Assembly: GCA_947846985.1 (NCBI GenBank) | Contig: CANTUZ010000004.1 | Coordinates: forward strand, 57,203,672-57,267,671 | DNA: 64,000 nt | Source of the DNA: Fratercula arctica | Taxonomy: Eukaryota > Chordata > Aves > Charadriiformes > Alcidae | Direction: 5' to 3' | Shown: in pieces, positions 48,072 through 58,440 of the stretch | How positions within the stretch are numbered: position 1 is the stretch's first letter | Layout of the letters: every line of letters starts with the position of its first letter | The notes under the pieces: model-generated | The model's database searches: none | What the model was told of the DNA's origin: nothing | Seen by the model: the letters and a program-made list of their open reading frames with translations, nothing else | Program-made: the position numbers and the translations under genes

Positions 48072-51000
48072 AAGCCCAAATTCACACTAATTTATGCTGT
48101 TGAAATCTGAGAAGAAGATCCTCATAGTAAGAACTTCAAAATCAAGATTCATTTTAAATTTAGGAAGGTTTCAGTGAGCACAAATGTCACAAAGTGGTTC
48201 TCTGTCATTCCCCATTCCTAGGTCACGGACAACTGAGAAGCAGATGCCTTGAATGCCCCAACTGTACAAGCACAAGAGGTAGAAGGCAACCTGGGCAACC
48301 ACAACAGAACACAAGTTGCCCATTTCCTTAAGTATCTGCCCAAACTGTACAAGAAGCTGCACTGACACAAACTTCAAACAGAGTGAAACGTGCCCCTTGG
48401 TGCCAACATCAAAGTGTCCTGAAGACATTTTATGTGTCAGTTTTCACGGTCGGGACAAATTGTATCCACACAAAAGGAATTCTGCCTTACATCTCAGTCT
48501 GCCACGGAAAAACTGATCAGAGAATAGAAATTGGCTGTTGCTTAAGTCATTTAACAGATGTAATTACGTGCAAACAGAATTACACGCTTCGCTCTGTGGA
48601 AGTTCCAAGTTCACAAAGCTAAGAATAGCTATGCACAAAATCACTTGGAAGAGGAAAGTTAAATAGAAAAATATCAATAATAGCTGGGGAATGCTTAAGG
48701 CTAATAACAGAAATACTAGCAAACAACAGGTCTATGGGAAGCAGATCATACCAAGCAATACTGATAACTTTAAAAAAATTAGAAATTTTGTTGATAAAGG
48801 CACCAGCATTGAGATAACAATCCTGAATTTCTCTAAGACATTCAGCTCTGACTCACGTAAGAAACAAGAGTGAAACCAAACCCAGCTTCACACGCATTAA
48901 GTGAGAAAGGAAGTTAGTTCTTTGATAGGTTTTGAAAGATAAATGGAAACGGAGAGACAGCAATGTTTCTAGTGAGTTTTCTCTGGCACTAGGTCACAGC
49001 TCTATGCTATTTAATATTTCAGCAAAATGAAAGAAAGGTGAAATAATTTGAGAGAAATGACACAGGTATTAGAATACTGTATAATAGAGAGGTGAAGTAA
49101 CTGTTCCTCAATAAAGAAGTATACAGACAAAGTATGGATAGATAACCATTTTTGAAAGGCAGTATCAAAGGAAAGGGAATCATCAGTGGGATAAAAATGA
49201 GAGGGAACGTAAGTTCAGTGAAGAGATGGTGAGCAGGAGTTTGAAAATATCTTCCTGGAACAAGGACCACAGATCTCGACGCAACTGGCAGAGCTGTTAG
49301 TCGGCAATTCACCCTCTGGCAGCTTCTCCTTCTTCCAGGCCAAAGCAGAATGAGATGCTAAATAGACGAAGGTAAGAGAACAGAAACAATTTGTCCTTTG
49401 CATTCACTGCAAGAGAAACAGAAGAACTGCTTAGAAGTAAATATATATTTTTTTAGAAAGTAAATACACATACACACGGAGGAAACCATTCTGGAGCGGC
49501 TTCTGGTGCCTGGCACTGGTCTGATGTAGTAGAGCCCCAGCAGGGCTCTGGCAGGTGCTCCTTGGAAAACCTACTGACATTTGTACATGTTCAACACTCC
49601 CACAGGGAGACGCTGGCTCTGCAAACTCTTACTTGGCAAATGAGCATTTAGCATGAAAAATGCAAGAAATTTGGATGGTATAAAGAGGTGCCTGATTTGG
49701 GGAACAGAAAGAAGCTTAAGGGAGTCTAAGCAGCTCTGGAAAGAGGTGTTAGCCTAAAGCTTAAAAAAAAAAGTCATTTATATATCATTTCTTAGAAAGA
49801 AAAAAAAAAAAAGAAAAAAAAAAACACAAAAAAAAACCCAAAAAGCATAAAAATGTGCACAGACTGACCACAGCAATGATGCTGCCATCTGCAGCATACC
49901 TTCCCCAACAGACATGAGAAGACTACAACAACTCCTTGGGATCCTGGACTACAAAAAAAACCCCATCCCATCAGCCAAACTGGCTGTCTAAAGCAACAAG
50001 CTTGTGAAAAGTGCCCGGTGGACATGACATAAAAAGTCTTTTAAGAGTTTGAACAACGGAATACGGAGCTCTAAAACCGAGTGGCTACAACAGTGGGGGG
50101 AAGACACAGTTGTTCACAGATGTCCTGAAGGATGGTATTGGCACAGTCGCCTTACAACCTCGTAGCCAAAACTAGAAACCAGAGAGCTCTCCACTTCTCT
50201 GCAGGTGTTATTAAAAAAAAAAAAAAAAACCACAAACTTGCGCTAATACACTCATCTAGAGAAGGAGGTTGTGCACTCAGTGAGGGCACCAAAAGGTTCA
50301 CGCGTTGACTGCGGCCCATGTTAACTGAAACAAACCACAGAACATCGCTGTCGTTTCAGAAGGGGCCTGGCAAACCTCGCTTTACCACAAAAATATGGAG
50401 CTTATTTTTCAGCTTCGGATGTACAATTTGCAAATTGAATGCAAACCTCAGAAAGACTGAAGTCTGTTGCAGATAAGGTCTAAAGAATTAGAAAAACGCT
50501 GTAGAGAAAAGACAAGAGCTAGATATCAATCAGATCAAAAAAAAAAAAAAACAAAACAACTGCCGCAGGTCATGTTTAATGAGAACTGTGATTTTGAGAG
50601 CTACTGCTAGACACACAACCCTGTAGATAGGGATTAAGACTTTTGGCCCTATTTTCAGTTCAAAGAAATCATCTCATTATCTGAAAAGAAACAAAAAAAT
50701 ATATTTAAAGGCATGAAGATGATTAACTCCGAGATGCCATAAGAAGGGCAGGGCAGGATGGGCTCTCTAGGCTCAGCTCAGGTGCTTCAATGGGCGCACC
50801 CTGAACGTATGCAGATATACCTGCTAGTTTTCCCTAAATCTCCACCAAGTCTGATTAGTTTTCCAAAATGCTGTAATTTATGGAATCTTCAAAAGATACC
50901 TCTTCAAATATCCCTTTTCTATCAGTGGCAAAAATTACTTTCTTTTGTTTTTTACCTTCCCTCATCCTGAAAACAGTTTGGACTGAAAACCATCTCCTGG

Positions 51001-51184
51001 AAAGTACCAGTTGAGAATGGCAAGCCTGAAGCCCACCACCAGCATGAAGAAGGTCAGCCCAAACGTTCGCACCTCGGCACAGTTCCTTCCAACCAAAACC
51101 CCTTTGTAGAGTAAAATACCCAACTCGCTCGCAGAAAAAAGTTTCCAAACAGATGCAATACAAAATCAGTGGCATAGAGGGGAG

Positions 51185-51191
<7 letters not shown>

Positions 51192-51220
<29 letters not shown>
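51192..51220 (+). repeat. poly-A run of 29
   Basis: The longest uninterrupted homopolymer in the window. No target duplication or retrocopy body was recognised upstream, so it is not clearly the tail of a processed pseudogene. Confidence 0.95.
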
Positions 51221-51224
<4 letters not shown>

Positions 51225-51925
51225 CTGTTGGAATTTATTTAGGTCAACACCAGTGGGACTTTCTCAGAGGGAAGGAAACTTTCTGTGCGCTAAATGTTTG
51301 CCTCCTTTGTGGTAGCAGCAAATTAGGTGTTTACCTCTTTAAGCGGCAACAGGAGCCAATACACCTGTTCCTTCCAGATTGTCCTTGCTTTTTTTGGCAT
51401 ACGATACCCTGAAAATGGCTCCGGTGATCTGCTGTGGGAGGGCCAGGAGGTTTGCTAAAACAGGTTGAAGCATTTGTTTCTCAAGGAAAAAAAAAAAAAA
51501 ACAAAACAGGCGATGGCTGTGCTGGCTAAGAGGATATAGCGCTCATTGCTGCATTTTATTATTTCTGATATCAGTTCCACAGAGTATTGAAATTAGATTA
51601 AAAGGAAAACTGAGGAAATGTGTGTAAAACCAAACAGGTCACATGCATTTCTGAAACAGTCATAAATCCTGTATGGGTATGGCTGTACCTCTCCTCATAG
51701 GGTAAGCGATGGTTTCGGAGAGACCCTGCTCCACCGCTGCCCCGTGGACCACCCACCTCCCAGTTCCCATCCCTGGGGGATGGATGGGGACAGTGTGACT
51801 GGCAAAGGCAACTAAACCCCCACCCCTGATCTGCCAAGTGCAAACATGGGCACCATGCCCGCACAAAAACATCAGGGAGGGACCCAGGGGTGGAGGTGGT
51901 GTGAGTGTGAAAGCCTGATTTTGAG

Positions 51926-52050
51926 CATCTGGTCTAGTGGGAGGTGTCCCTGCCCATGGCAGGGGGGTTGGAACTAGATGATCTCTAAGGTCCCTTCCAA
52001 CACAAACCACTCTATGATTCTATAGTTCTATGATTCCATGGTTCTATGAT
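51926..52050 (+). mobile_element. CR1 LINE 3' end, short young copy
   Basis: 'ctggtctagtgggaggtgtc', 'cctgcccatggcaggggggt', 'tggaactagatgatctctaa' and 'ggtcccttccaacacaaacc' are the canonical last bases of avian CR1, followed by degenerate copies of the terminal octamer ATTCTATG to about 52050. Severely 5'-truncated, to about 85 bases plus microsatellite. Plus orientation. Confidence 0.96.
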
Positions 52051-52597
52051 ATACATTTCTCTGGTGGCACCTCGCACTGGGAGTCACCGAGCCACCACCA
52101 AGTGGCAGGTGAAGTTCCGTATATTCACATATACAGAAAGCCACAGCCTGGATTAAAACAAATTTTCCTGCAAAAATGACGGGATGAGAGAAGGGAACAT
52201 CAGAACCTGAGGATTTAATTCACAGTCCTGTGAAAAAAAATCATTGCTTTTCTCAGCATCAGTCCAAAAATGCATTCAAATGTCAGAAACGGTGCTGGGG
52301 TTTGCAGGCAGCCCAGCTCAGCCCTCGCCAAAAAATCTGCAGAGTGAAGACACAGGCTTAAAAACATAAAGGGCTCATGCAAAGGAGCCAGACTGAAAGG
52401 TGGATTGAAATTCCTTTTTGACCCAGCAGTTGCCACATGCCTCCTCATCCCCCCTGGCGAGTGGAGGATGCCCCTCAGCCCTCGCCTGCCAGGGGGAAAG
52501 CGGCGGCTCGTCCCCCGGACACCTCGGCACCCGATGGAGGTGTAGCACTAGTCCTGCACCAGCCAACGCCCTGAGCAGAGAAATAGCTTATACCAGC

Positions 52598-52623
52598 AAA
52601 AAAAAAAAAAAAAAAAAAAAAAA
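52598..52623 (+). repeat. poly-A run of about 26
   Basis: Uninterrupted A homopolymer immediately after 'taccagc'. Confidence 0.95.
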
Positions 52624-53550
52624 GTTGTTTTGCTGGTAGGAACTAAACCAGTTCGCTGAACAGATTATATTGTAACAACAACAAAAAGGCCTTTTGATGG
52701 TAGGACTGAACTCACAGCAGGGATTTTGCTGTCGTAATTATACCATCGCCATGCCAGCACAACTTTTTTAAGTACAGACCAACTCCCTACGTTTTTATCT
52801 TTTTGGTTAAAAAGATTACACAGAGGCAGAAGTTATGAAAGGGGCTGGCAACAGGCGTGGGGAACTGCCTTGGTCCCTTAGAAAGCACCTCATCTTGCAA
52901 TGAAGAAGTCCCAGGAGGGCAATTTCCCCGAGGAATCGCAGGGATATGTCAGCTCCAGAGGCATGCTGGGGGACTGGAAGTTGTGGTCCAAGGGGTGTGT
53001 TTGGGTTGTAAATATTTTTTTTGATGAAGATTTAGGTGGGTTTTTTTTGGTTTGGGGGTCTTTAAAATTTATTTATTTATTTTAGAATGCCTATTTTGAA
53101 ATGTTTGCAGCTACTGTGTTAATAAAGCTTGAGGGTTTTTAACTGCATGGAAGGGATTTTGCTACTTGCAGAGCGATGAAATGGTGTGCACACGTAGATG
53201 TAATCAAATCGTAATCCCTTCAGGAAAATCTGATGTTTAAGTGCTCTCTATTCTGGATGTGCCAATTCAATAGCATGCATGCTTTTCATATATAATGTAA
53301 TGCAAGACTAGGATACTTAAGACACATTTAAAGAGGAAAAAAAGGGTGGAACTCCTTGGCAACGGCTCTAATCCCTTTGAAGGCTCCAGCATCTGCTGAG
53401 TCAGGCCCTCCCTCCCTACGTTGTAGTTTACAATCAGCCACTGACTCACAGCACATTCCTGACTTCACTATTTCACGAGCTACAGTAGCATGTTTTTAGG
53501 GTTTGGGTCCTTCTTTTAATTAACACCCTTTTTTTTGCTGGTGCTCAATT

Positions 53551-53738
53551 AAAAAAAAAATAAAATAGTAGTAATAATAATAATAATTAAAATAAATAAA
53601 AATAGACAAAAAATAAAAAGGGAATAAAAATAAAAAGGAAATAAAAATAAAAAAAAATGAAAAATAAAAAGGAAACAAAAATAAAAATAAAACTAAAACT
53701 AAAAATAAAAATTAAAAAAAAATAAAATAAAAATAAAG
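53551..53738 (+). repeat. A-rich low-complexity tract (AAATAAAA-type)
   Basis: About 190 bases composed almost wholly of A with regular T (AAATAAAA units) and scattered G or C, including (AAT)n and AAAATAAAAATAAA blocks. The plus strand is nearly free of C. Confidence 0.95.
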
Positions 53739-53863
53739 GAACTCTGAGCCCCCAGCTCTGAGCCCAGCTGCAGGAAACCTGTCCTCAGAAATGCTGTCCT
53801 CAAGCCGCTAAATATACTTCACTCCTGGTGAGGTCCTTGGAGCCTGATAAGGGTCCATGGGGA

Positions 53864-53879
53864 TGCAAAGCGCTTTGCA
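53864..53879. repeat. perfect 16-bp palindrome TGCAAAGCGCTTTGCA
   Basis: The sequence equals its own reverse complement without spacer. It contains AAGCGCTTT, a phrase also found near the tail of MIR-type SINEs, but the flanks do not match MIR well. Confidence 0.9.
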
Positions 53880-56835
53880 GCCCAGCCACGGGATCCCCAC
53901 ACGAGGCGTCTGGAGGCAGGATTGCGTTACCAGAGCTCTCTGCCCCACCGGATAGACCTTGCTCCCCAGCAGACTAATTAGCCAGGGCGGAGCCCCGTTC
54001 TGATATAAATCCGTGCGAGCCCTGGTATCTTTCTACAGGGCTTCCCAGTGCCACGCAGAGACGGGCATGTGGCCTGGAGCCAGTCACCAATCCTGCCTAA
54101 TTTCCTCATCCCAAAACTGATGATGCAGCCCGCCTGCCAGCAGAAACTCCCATTGTGAAACTGAGTTTGCTGATATTTGCAAAGCATTTAAAGGTGTGTC
54201 TTAGTGGGGAAAAGCGTGTTCAAACTCCAGGTAGGTCATAGGAGTAAACCCTTTTCTGTTTCCAGCAGAGAAAACACCAGTGAGCTGCATTTCACACGCA
54301 TGGAGCTGAGCTAGGATTCCTCTTTAATCAAGTTAAGTCAGGTTTCATTCCTGGCGCTGCCAATTATTTAAATCCCATCTACCCACAAAGGCCTGCAGCC
54401 CTGCCGCGGTGGAGCTGTTGACTCACGTTGGCTGGTGGGACAGGGGGTTACACTGCACCTTCCTGCACTCATCACTTACGTGGACAGGGAGCAGTTCCAC
54501 GGGAATGCAGCAGTGCACCCTCCGGCACATCCCCCTGCCGCCGCAGCGCATGCCAAGCCCACAGAGACATCCCAGAGGAGTTTCCTGGGAAGAATTAACA
54601 TGGTGGGTCAGGCGGGAGCTGCTCCAGCCACCACGGGACATGCCACTAGAAACCTCAGGAGATCGCGGTGCAGGTACAGACACCGAGGCACTTGGGTTCC
54701 CCAAGAGGCACCATGATCACTCCTAGGTTTGCCCAACGCACGGGGGTTAGCTCCAGGTCATTCTGCATCAAAATATGCTCTGCATTGACCTGAGCCAGGG
54801 AACTGAAAGCAAGACGACCTCTCTCTGCTTCGTGAGAACGTTAGAGGGGAAATGCGGAAGAAATGCAACGTGACTGTTCATGGAAGAATGATTTCTGTCT
54901 TTTACTCAAAATGTTTCTGAAGTTTAATATAAGCATCAACAAACTTAGCTATTAAGATCCCCTTTGCTCGTCAGCAGTGTTTCTGTCTCCAAGCGGAACT
55001 TGGTATCTGCTTAACAGTGCAGAGCAAATTTACAGGACAGCTTAAGGTAGGAAATAATGAATAGCGCTTCAGCAACTGATAGCACAGGATAATCGTGTGT
55101 AGCTACAGTTTGTCGCACTGAAATGCACAATAATATGCTGAAACTCAAATCTTATTTGGCTGTTATTATTTAAATAAATAGAAAAACTAGAAACGTTCAA
55201 AAGTTGAAATGAGTTCCATTAAGTCACTTCCACTTCAGTGAGATTCTCTGTTATCTTAAAAAAAATGTGTTCTTAACCTGTATTCCTTAAAATGTGATTT
55301 TGTGGCCTTCCCTCCTATTTTTCTCCCACATTCTTCCTGTATTTTGCTTTTATTTCCATGTATATTATATTATATCCAAGTTAGGAATTTCTTTCATCAC
55401 GTTATTTTCTGCAACTTTTCAGCATTTCTCCAGATGTCACAGAATGTCAAATGAAAATGAAAAATATGTACGTTTAAAAAAAAGTCTAAACTTTAAACTT
55501 GTATGTAATGCCTTTTAGTGATAGAAAAGAGAAGAGAGCAGAATTTATAAAAGCTAATATTTTACCGCCAGTTCTATATTTCGATGAAGATCCCCAAAAT
55601 CTGAAAAAGCCCAGCATTTCCTTTAAGGTTTTGATGTCTAAAAACGCAGATTTTCATTGAAAAAAAGATCTGAAGGGAAGCACTGAACTTGCTCTGAAAA
55701 CAATGATGTTTATTGCTGAGGGGATGGAAATTAAATGCAGTCATGTTTACTGAGGAGCTGACTGCACGGGGGCAAGGTCATAATTTACACATAATTACTG
55801 GTTTGCACTATCGTTTAACCACTACTGAGATAAATATGTTTTTCTTCCTTCCCTCTTCCTGAGCAAAAGTAGTGTTCGGCACACTTCTTATGCATTAACT
55901 GTTCTTGTGCAAATCACTGTTTTCTGTGGTTTGTGATTCAATAGTAAACACTGCTGTCAAAAACAAGGTCTGCCTCTAGAGATAGCGCTGTATTTTTTGA
56001 TAATATTTTTGGTTAGTAAGAATGTGCCATCAGCACATAATTACAGGCATGCACACAATGACAAACAAACATGGAAATATGACTGACTACAGTAAAACAG
56101 GAATATTTTAAATATGGGGTGTGTCTGCCTTTGTGTAGTACATACAGTCACACCAGACTCCTTTGTACCAACTCACACAAAAAATATCCTGCCAAGTATT
56201 CCGGGTGAGCCTATAAATAATTCTTGTTTCCCAAGGCTGAGAAATATATGCTTCTTGGATAACCTTTGAAGAGTTTGAGTCAAGATTTTCAGAACCGGCC
56301 AAGGTTTTGGCTTGCTTTTGTTAGTGCCGGCTTTGAAAATGCAGGGTGTTCAGACGGAGCCGAGCATCCCCACCCTGGGAACCAGACCTCAGCTGAGGGA
56401 AAAATCGGCTGCGGAGAAAAAGGAGGATTCAAACGCGCTAATCATGCTAGAAGCTTGTCCTCTAAATCAAAGCTATTTTAAAAATAGCAAGATTTTTGTG
56501 TTCTCAGGGCTTGGTGGTGGCACACCGAACGCTCCAGCGTATAAAGCCATAGGCATTGGTATCAGGTTTTGATGTGTCCAGGGGTCAGTTCTTGGAAGCG
56601 CAAGCTCTTTCCAGCACAGTCATAACTCACATTAACCATGCTGGTCTGTTCACATCTCTTTCAGCATATAGCCCATAGTTCTGCAACTAGTTTGAAAAAT
56701 ACAGACAAAATGTTTGCTGACTTGTTGATATCTTCAAGTTTTATTCCAAACTCTCGTTTTCAAGAGAAGCGCAAGGCTTGAAATGGGCATGGTACCTGCT
56801 CCTCTTCGGCAGCCCGCGTGGTGGTCCCAAGATCG

Positions 56836-56886
56836 CACCCAAAGCCTGAGCTTCACACCTAAAGCCTCAGCTTCACACCCAAAGCC
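56836..56886. repeat. 20-bp minisatellite, about 2.5 copies
   Basis: Units CACCCAAAGCCTGAGCTTCA, CACCTAAAGCCTCAGCTTCA and a partial CACCCAAAGCC lie head to tail with two differences between the full copies. On the minus strand the unit stays in an open frame with the surroundings, but a 20-base period is not a multiple of three, so it does not encode a peptide repeat. Confidence 0.9.
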
Positions 56887-57719
56887 ACCCACACCTTCAA
56901 ATTCACGGGGAAGGTAGTTCTCCTGGGCAACCCAAGCTTCTTGGCTCAACAGTCAACATTTTAATCACTCCTCCAACTTGCATTTAGAGAGATTTTCCAG
57001 AGACGGGGTTAGTCCCAAGCTGGGATGAAATAAATTTCCAGTTTCTGGGCAAGACAGAACGCTATTCTCTGCCTGGCTCTGAGAGGCTGATTGTGGGCGA
57101 GCCGGTGCAACCCTCCCATTCTTCTCCGGCTGCTTGTGCCAAGGGCAGAGTACTGTGGGGGGTATTCATACGGCGCGGTCCGGAGCATCGCCCTGCGCCC
57201 GGGCTGGCCAGATAGGAGGACGGGTGGTTATTCAAATATGCCCAGGCAGTCTCTCCCGTCTTCTGGGAGAAGAATCGTGCCAGAATCTGCACAGTCTGAC
57301 AACCACCTCCGTGCCGCTCACAAAGAAGCTGCCCCCCAGTAGTAAACTGGGCGCGAGATGGGCTGTGTGCAGATGCAGATAGCTAATTGGTCAGCTGCAC
57401 ATAAAAAAAAAAAAACAATAAATCCTAGATCCTTGATGCTGGAAAAGCATAAGGAAAGGCTTGTGCAACCTTAATTCAGCCCTTTTCTAATCCCCAATTA
57501 CAAAATCACATACTGTATTTTCCATGGGACCCTGCCTCATTCAGTTCACGGAATAGATGGTGTTCACTTAATGAGCAGCTATTCAATATTTTATTTTCTT
57601 CTCACTCAGTGTGTTGCCCTAGGCGTGATTTACTACATGTAATTCAAACCTAGCTGTGCAGCCAAAATTATTAATTTCAGCGCGGCTTTTTTTCCTTTGG
57701 TACTCATCCTCACAGCACT

Positions 57720-57880
57720 CCTGAGTGCTTCACAAACAGTAAATATTATATTTTCATAATACCACAGTGAGGGTGTTTTCACACCCCAGTGTGATTAAAT
57801 GGGGAGGAGGGGTGGAATTATCCTCTGTATTTCACAGGTGCATAGAAGAGGCAGAGAGAGACATTAAAGTCCCAAGAATC
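57720..57880 (-). repeat. MIR SINE relic
   Basis: 'gagtgcttcacaaacagtaa' followed by 'atattat' matches the reverse complement of the MIR 3' half. 'attatcctctgtatttcaca' and 'ggtgcatagaagaggcagag' then match the core (attatccccattttacagat / gaggaaactgaggcacagag). An insertion or divergence of about 50 bases separates the two blocks. Minus orientation. Confidence 0.65.
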
Positions 57881-58059
57881 AAAAATTTGGGGCATCCTCT
57901 TTACAATTTGAGTCACGACTTTTGAAACTTCTTCATACAATGAAGAATATTCATATACTGAATATTCGAGGCAGGATTCCCATTGAGTCAACCTGCCTCC
58001 ATCAGCGCTCAGGGACGGAGAAGACCTTCTAAGCTGTAGACTAGTCCCCTCCTATCACA

Positions 58060-58440
58060 GGCAGCTTTTTAACAATCTTATCAAGTTGGACTGAATAGGA
58101 ATTGGGTTTCTTGAGTTCCTATTAAAAAGCTGAGAACTCACTCCTCTGATAGTTAGAAACCATTTTCTAATTTTCAGCCTAAATTTATTCATAGCCAGAT
58201 TACACTCATTTGTTCTTATGCCAACATTGTCCTTCACCTTAAATAGTTCCTCTCCCTCTCTGGCATTTGCCTCCGCTGATAAATTTAGAGCGAGCAATCA
58301 CATTTTTTTCTCTCTCGGCATTTGTCTTGAGGAGCTAAATGAACTACACTCCCTAAGCTGTCTCTCTCAAATTAAGCTGCCAGGTCCCCTGCTCATCCGA
58401 GGAACCGCTTTCTATACCTGCTCCAGCTTGTGCTTATCTG
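58060..58440 (-). mobile_element. old CR1 LINE 3' segment
   Basis: On the plus strand 'gttagaaaccattttctaat' and 'tttcagcctaaatttattca', then 'tttgttcttatgccaacatt', 'cttaaatagttcctctccct', and finally 'ctcatccgaggaaccgcttt' and 'ctatacctgctccagcttg' follow, in order, the reverse complement of CR1 (consensus phrases: tttcctaatgtccaacctaaa; cattgcttcttgtcctatc; aacaatttttctccctcc; aatcatcttgtttgctcttc; tggacctgctccagcttg). Divergence is much higher than in the two young copies, so it is an ancient insertion. The 3' terminal octamers are not recognisable. Confidence 0.85.

Larger units (their letters stand above)
43261..51925. other. AT-rich unique sequence with many A-runs, no gene recognised
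   Basis: Largely AT-rich. A-runs lie at about 45427-45447, 45799-45812, 49800-49840 (interrupted), 50213-50229, 50538-50553, 51192-51220 (29 A) and 51486-51500. A CpG-richer pocket at 45165-45345 is unexplained. The stretch 44990-45150 is repeat-free and may be conserved noncoding DNA. Open frames are short, and several on the minus strand exist only because A-runs read as poly-phenylalanine. Confidence 0.45.
52051..57700. other. unique sequence, no gene recognised
   Basis: Includes an A-run of about 26 at 52598-52623, the long A-rich tract listed separately, and a GC-richer pocket at 54.4-54.7 kb with frames open on both strands. A moderately CpG-rich pocket lies at 57.08-57.36 kb. The stretch 55680-56110 is repeat-free with many TAAT, TTTGCAT/ATGCA and TGACA-type motifs and is the best-looking candidate for conserved noncoding DNA here. 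No exon is supported. Confidence 0.4.

Noticed and set aside
51192..51220. 29-base poly-A as the tail of a processed retrocopy
   Set aside because: The upstream sequence shows no recognisable gene or repeat and no flanking target duplication was seen.
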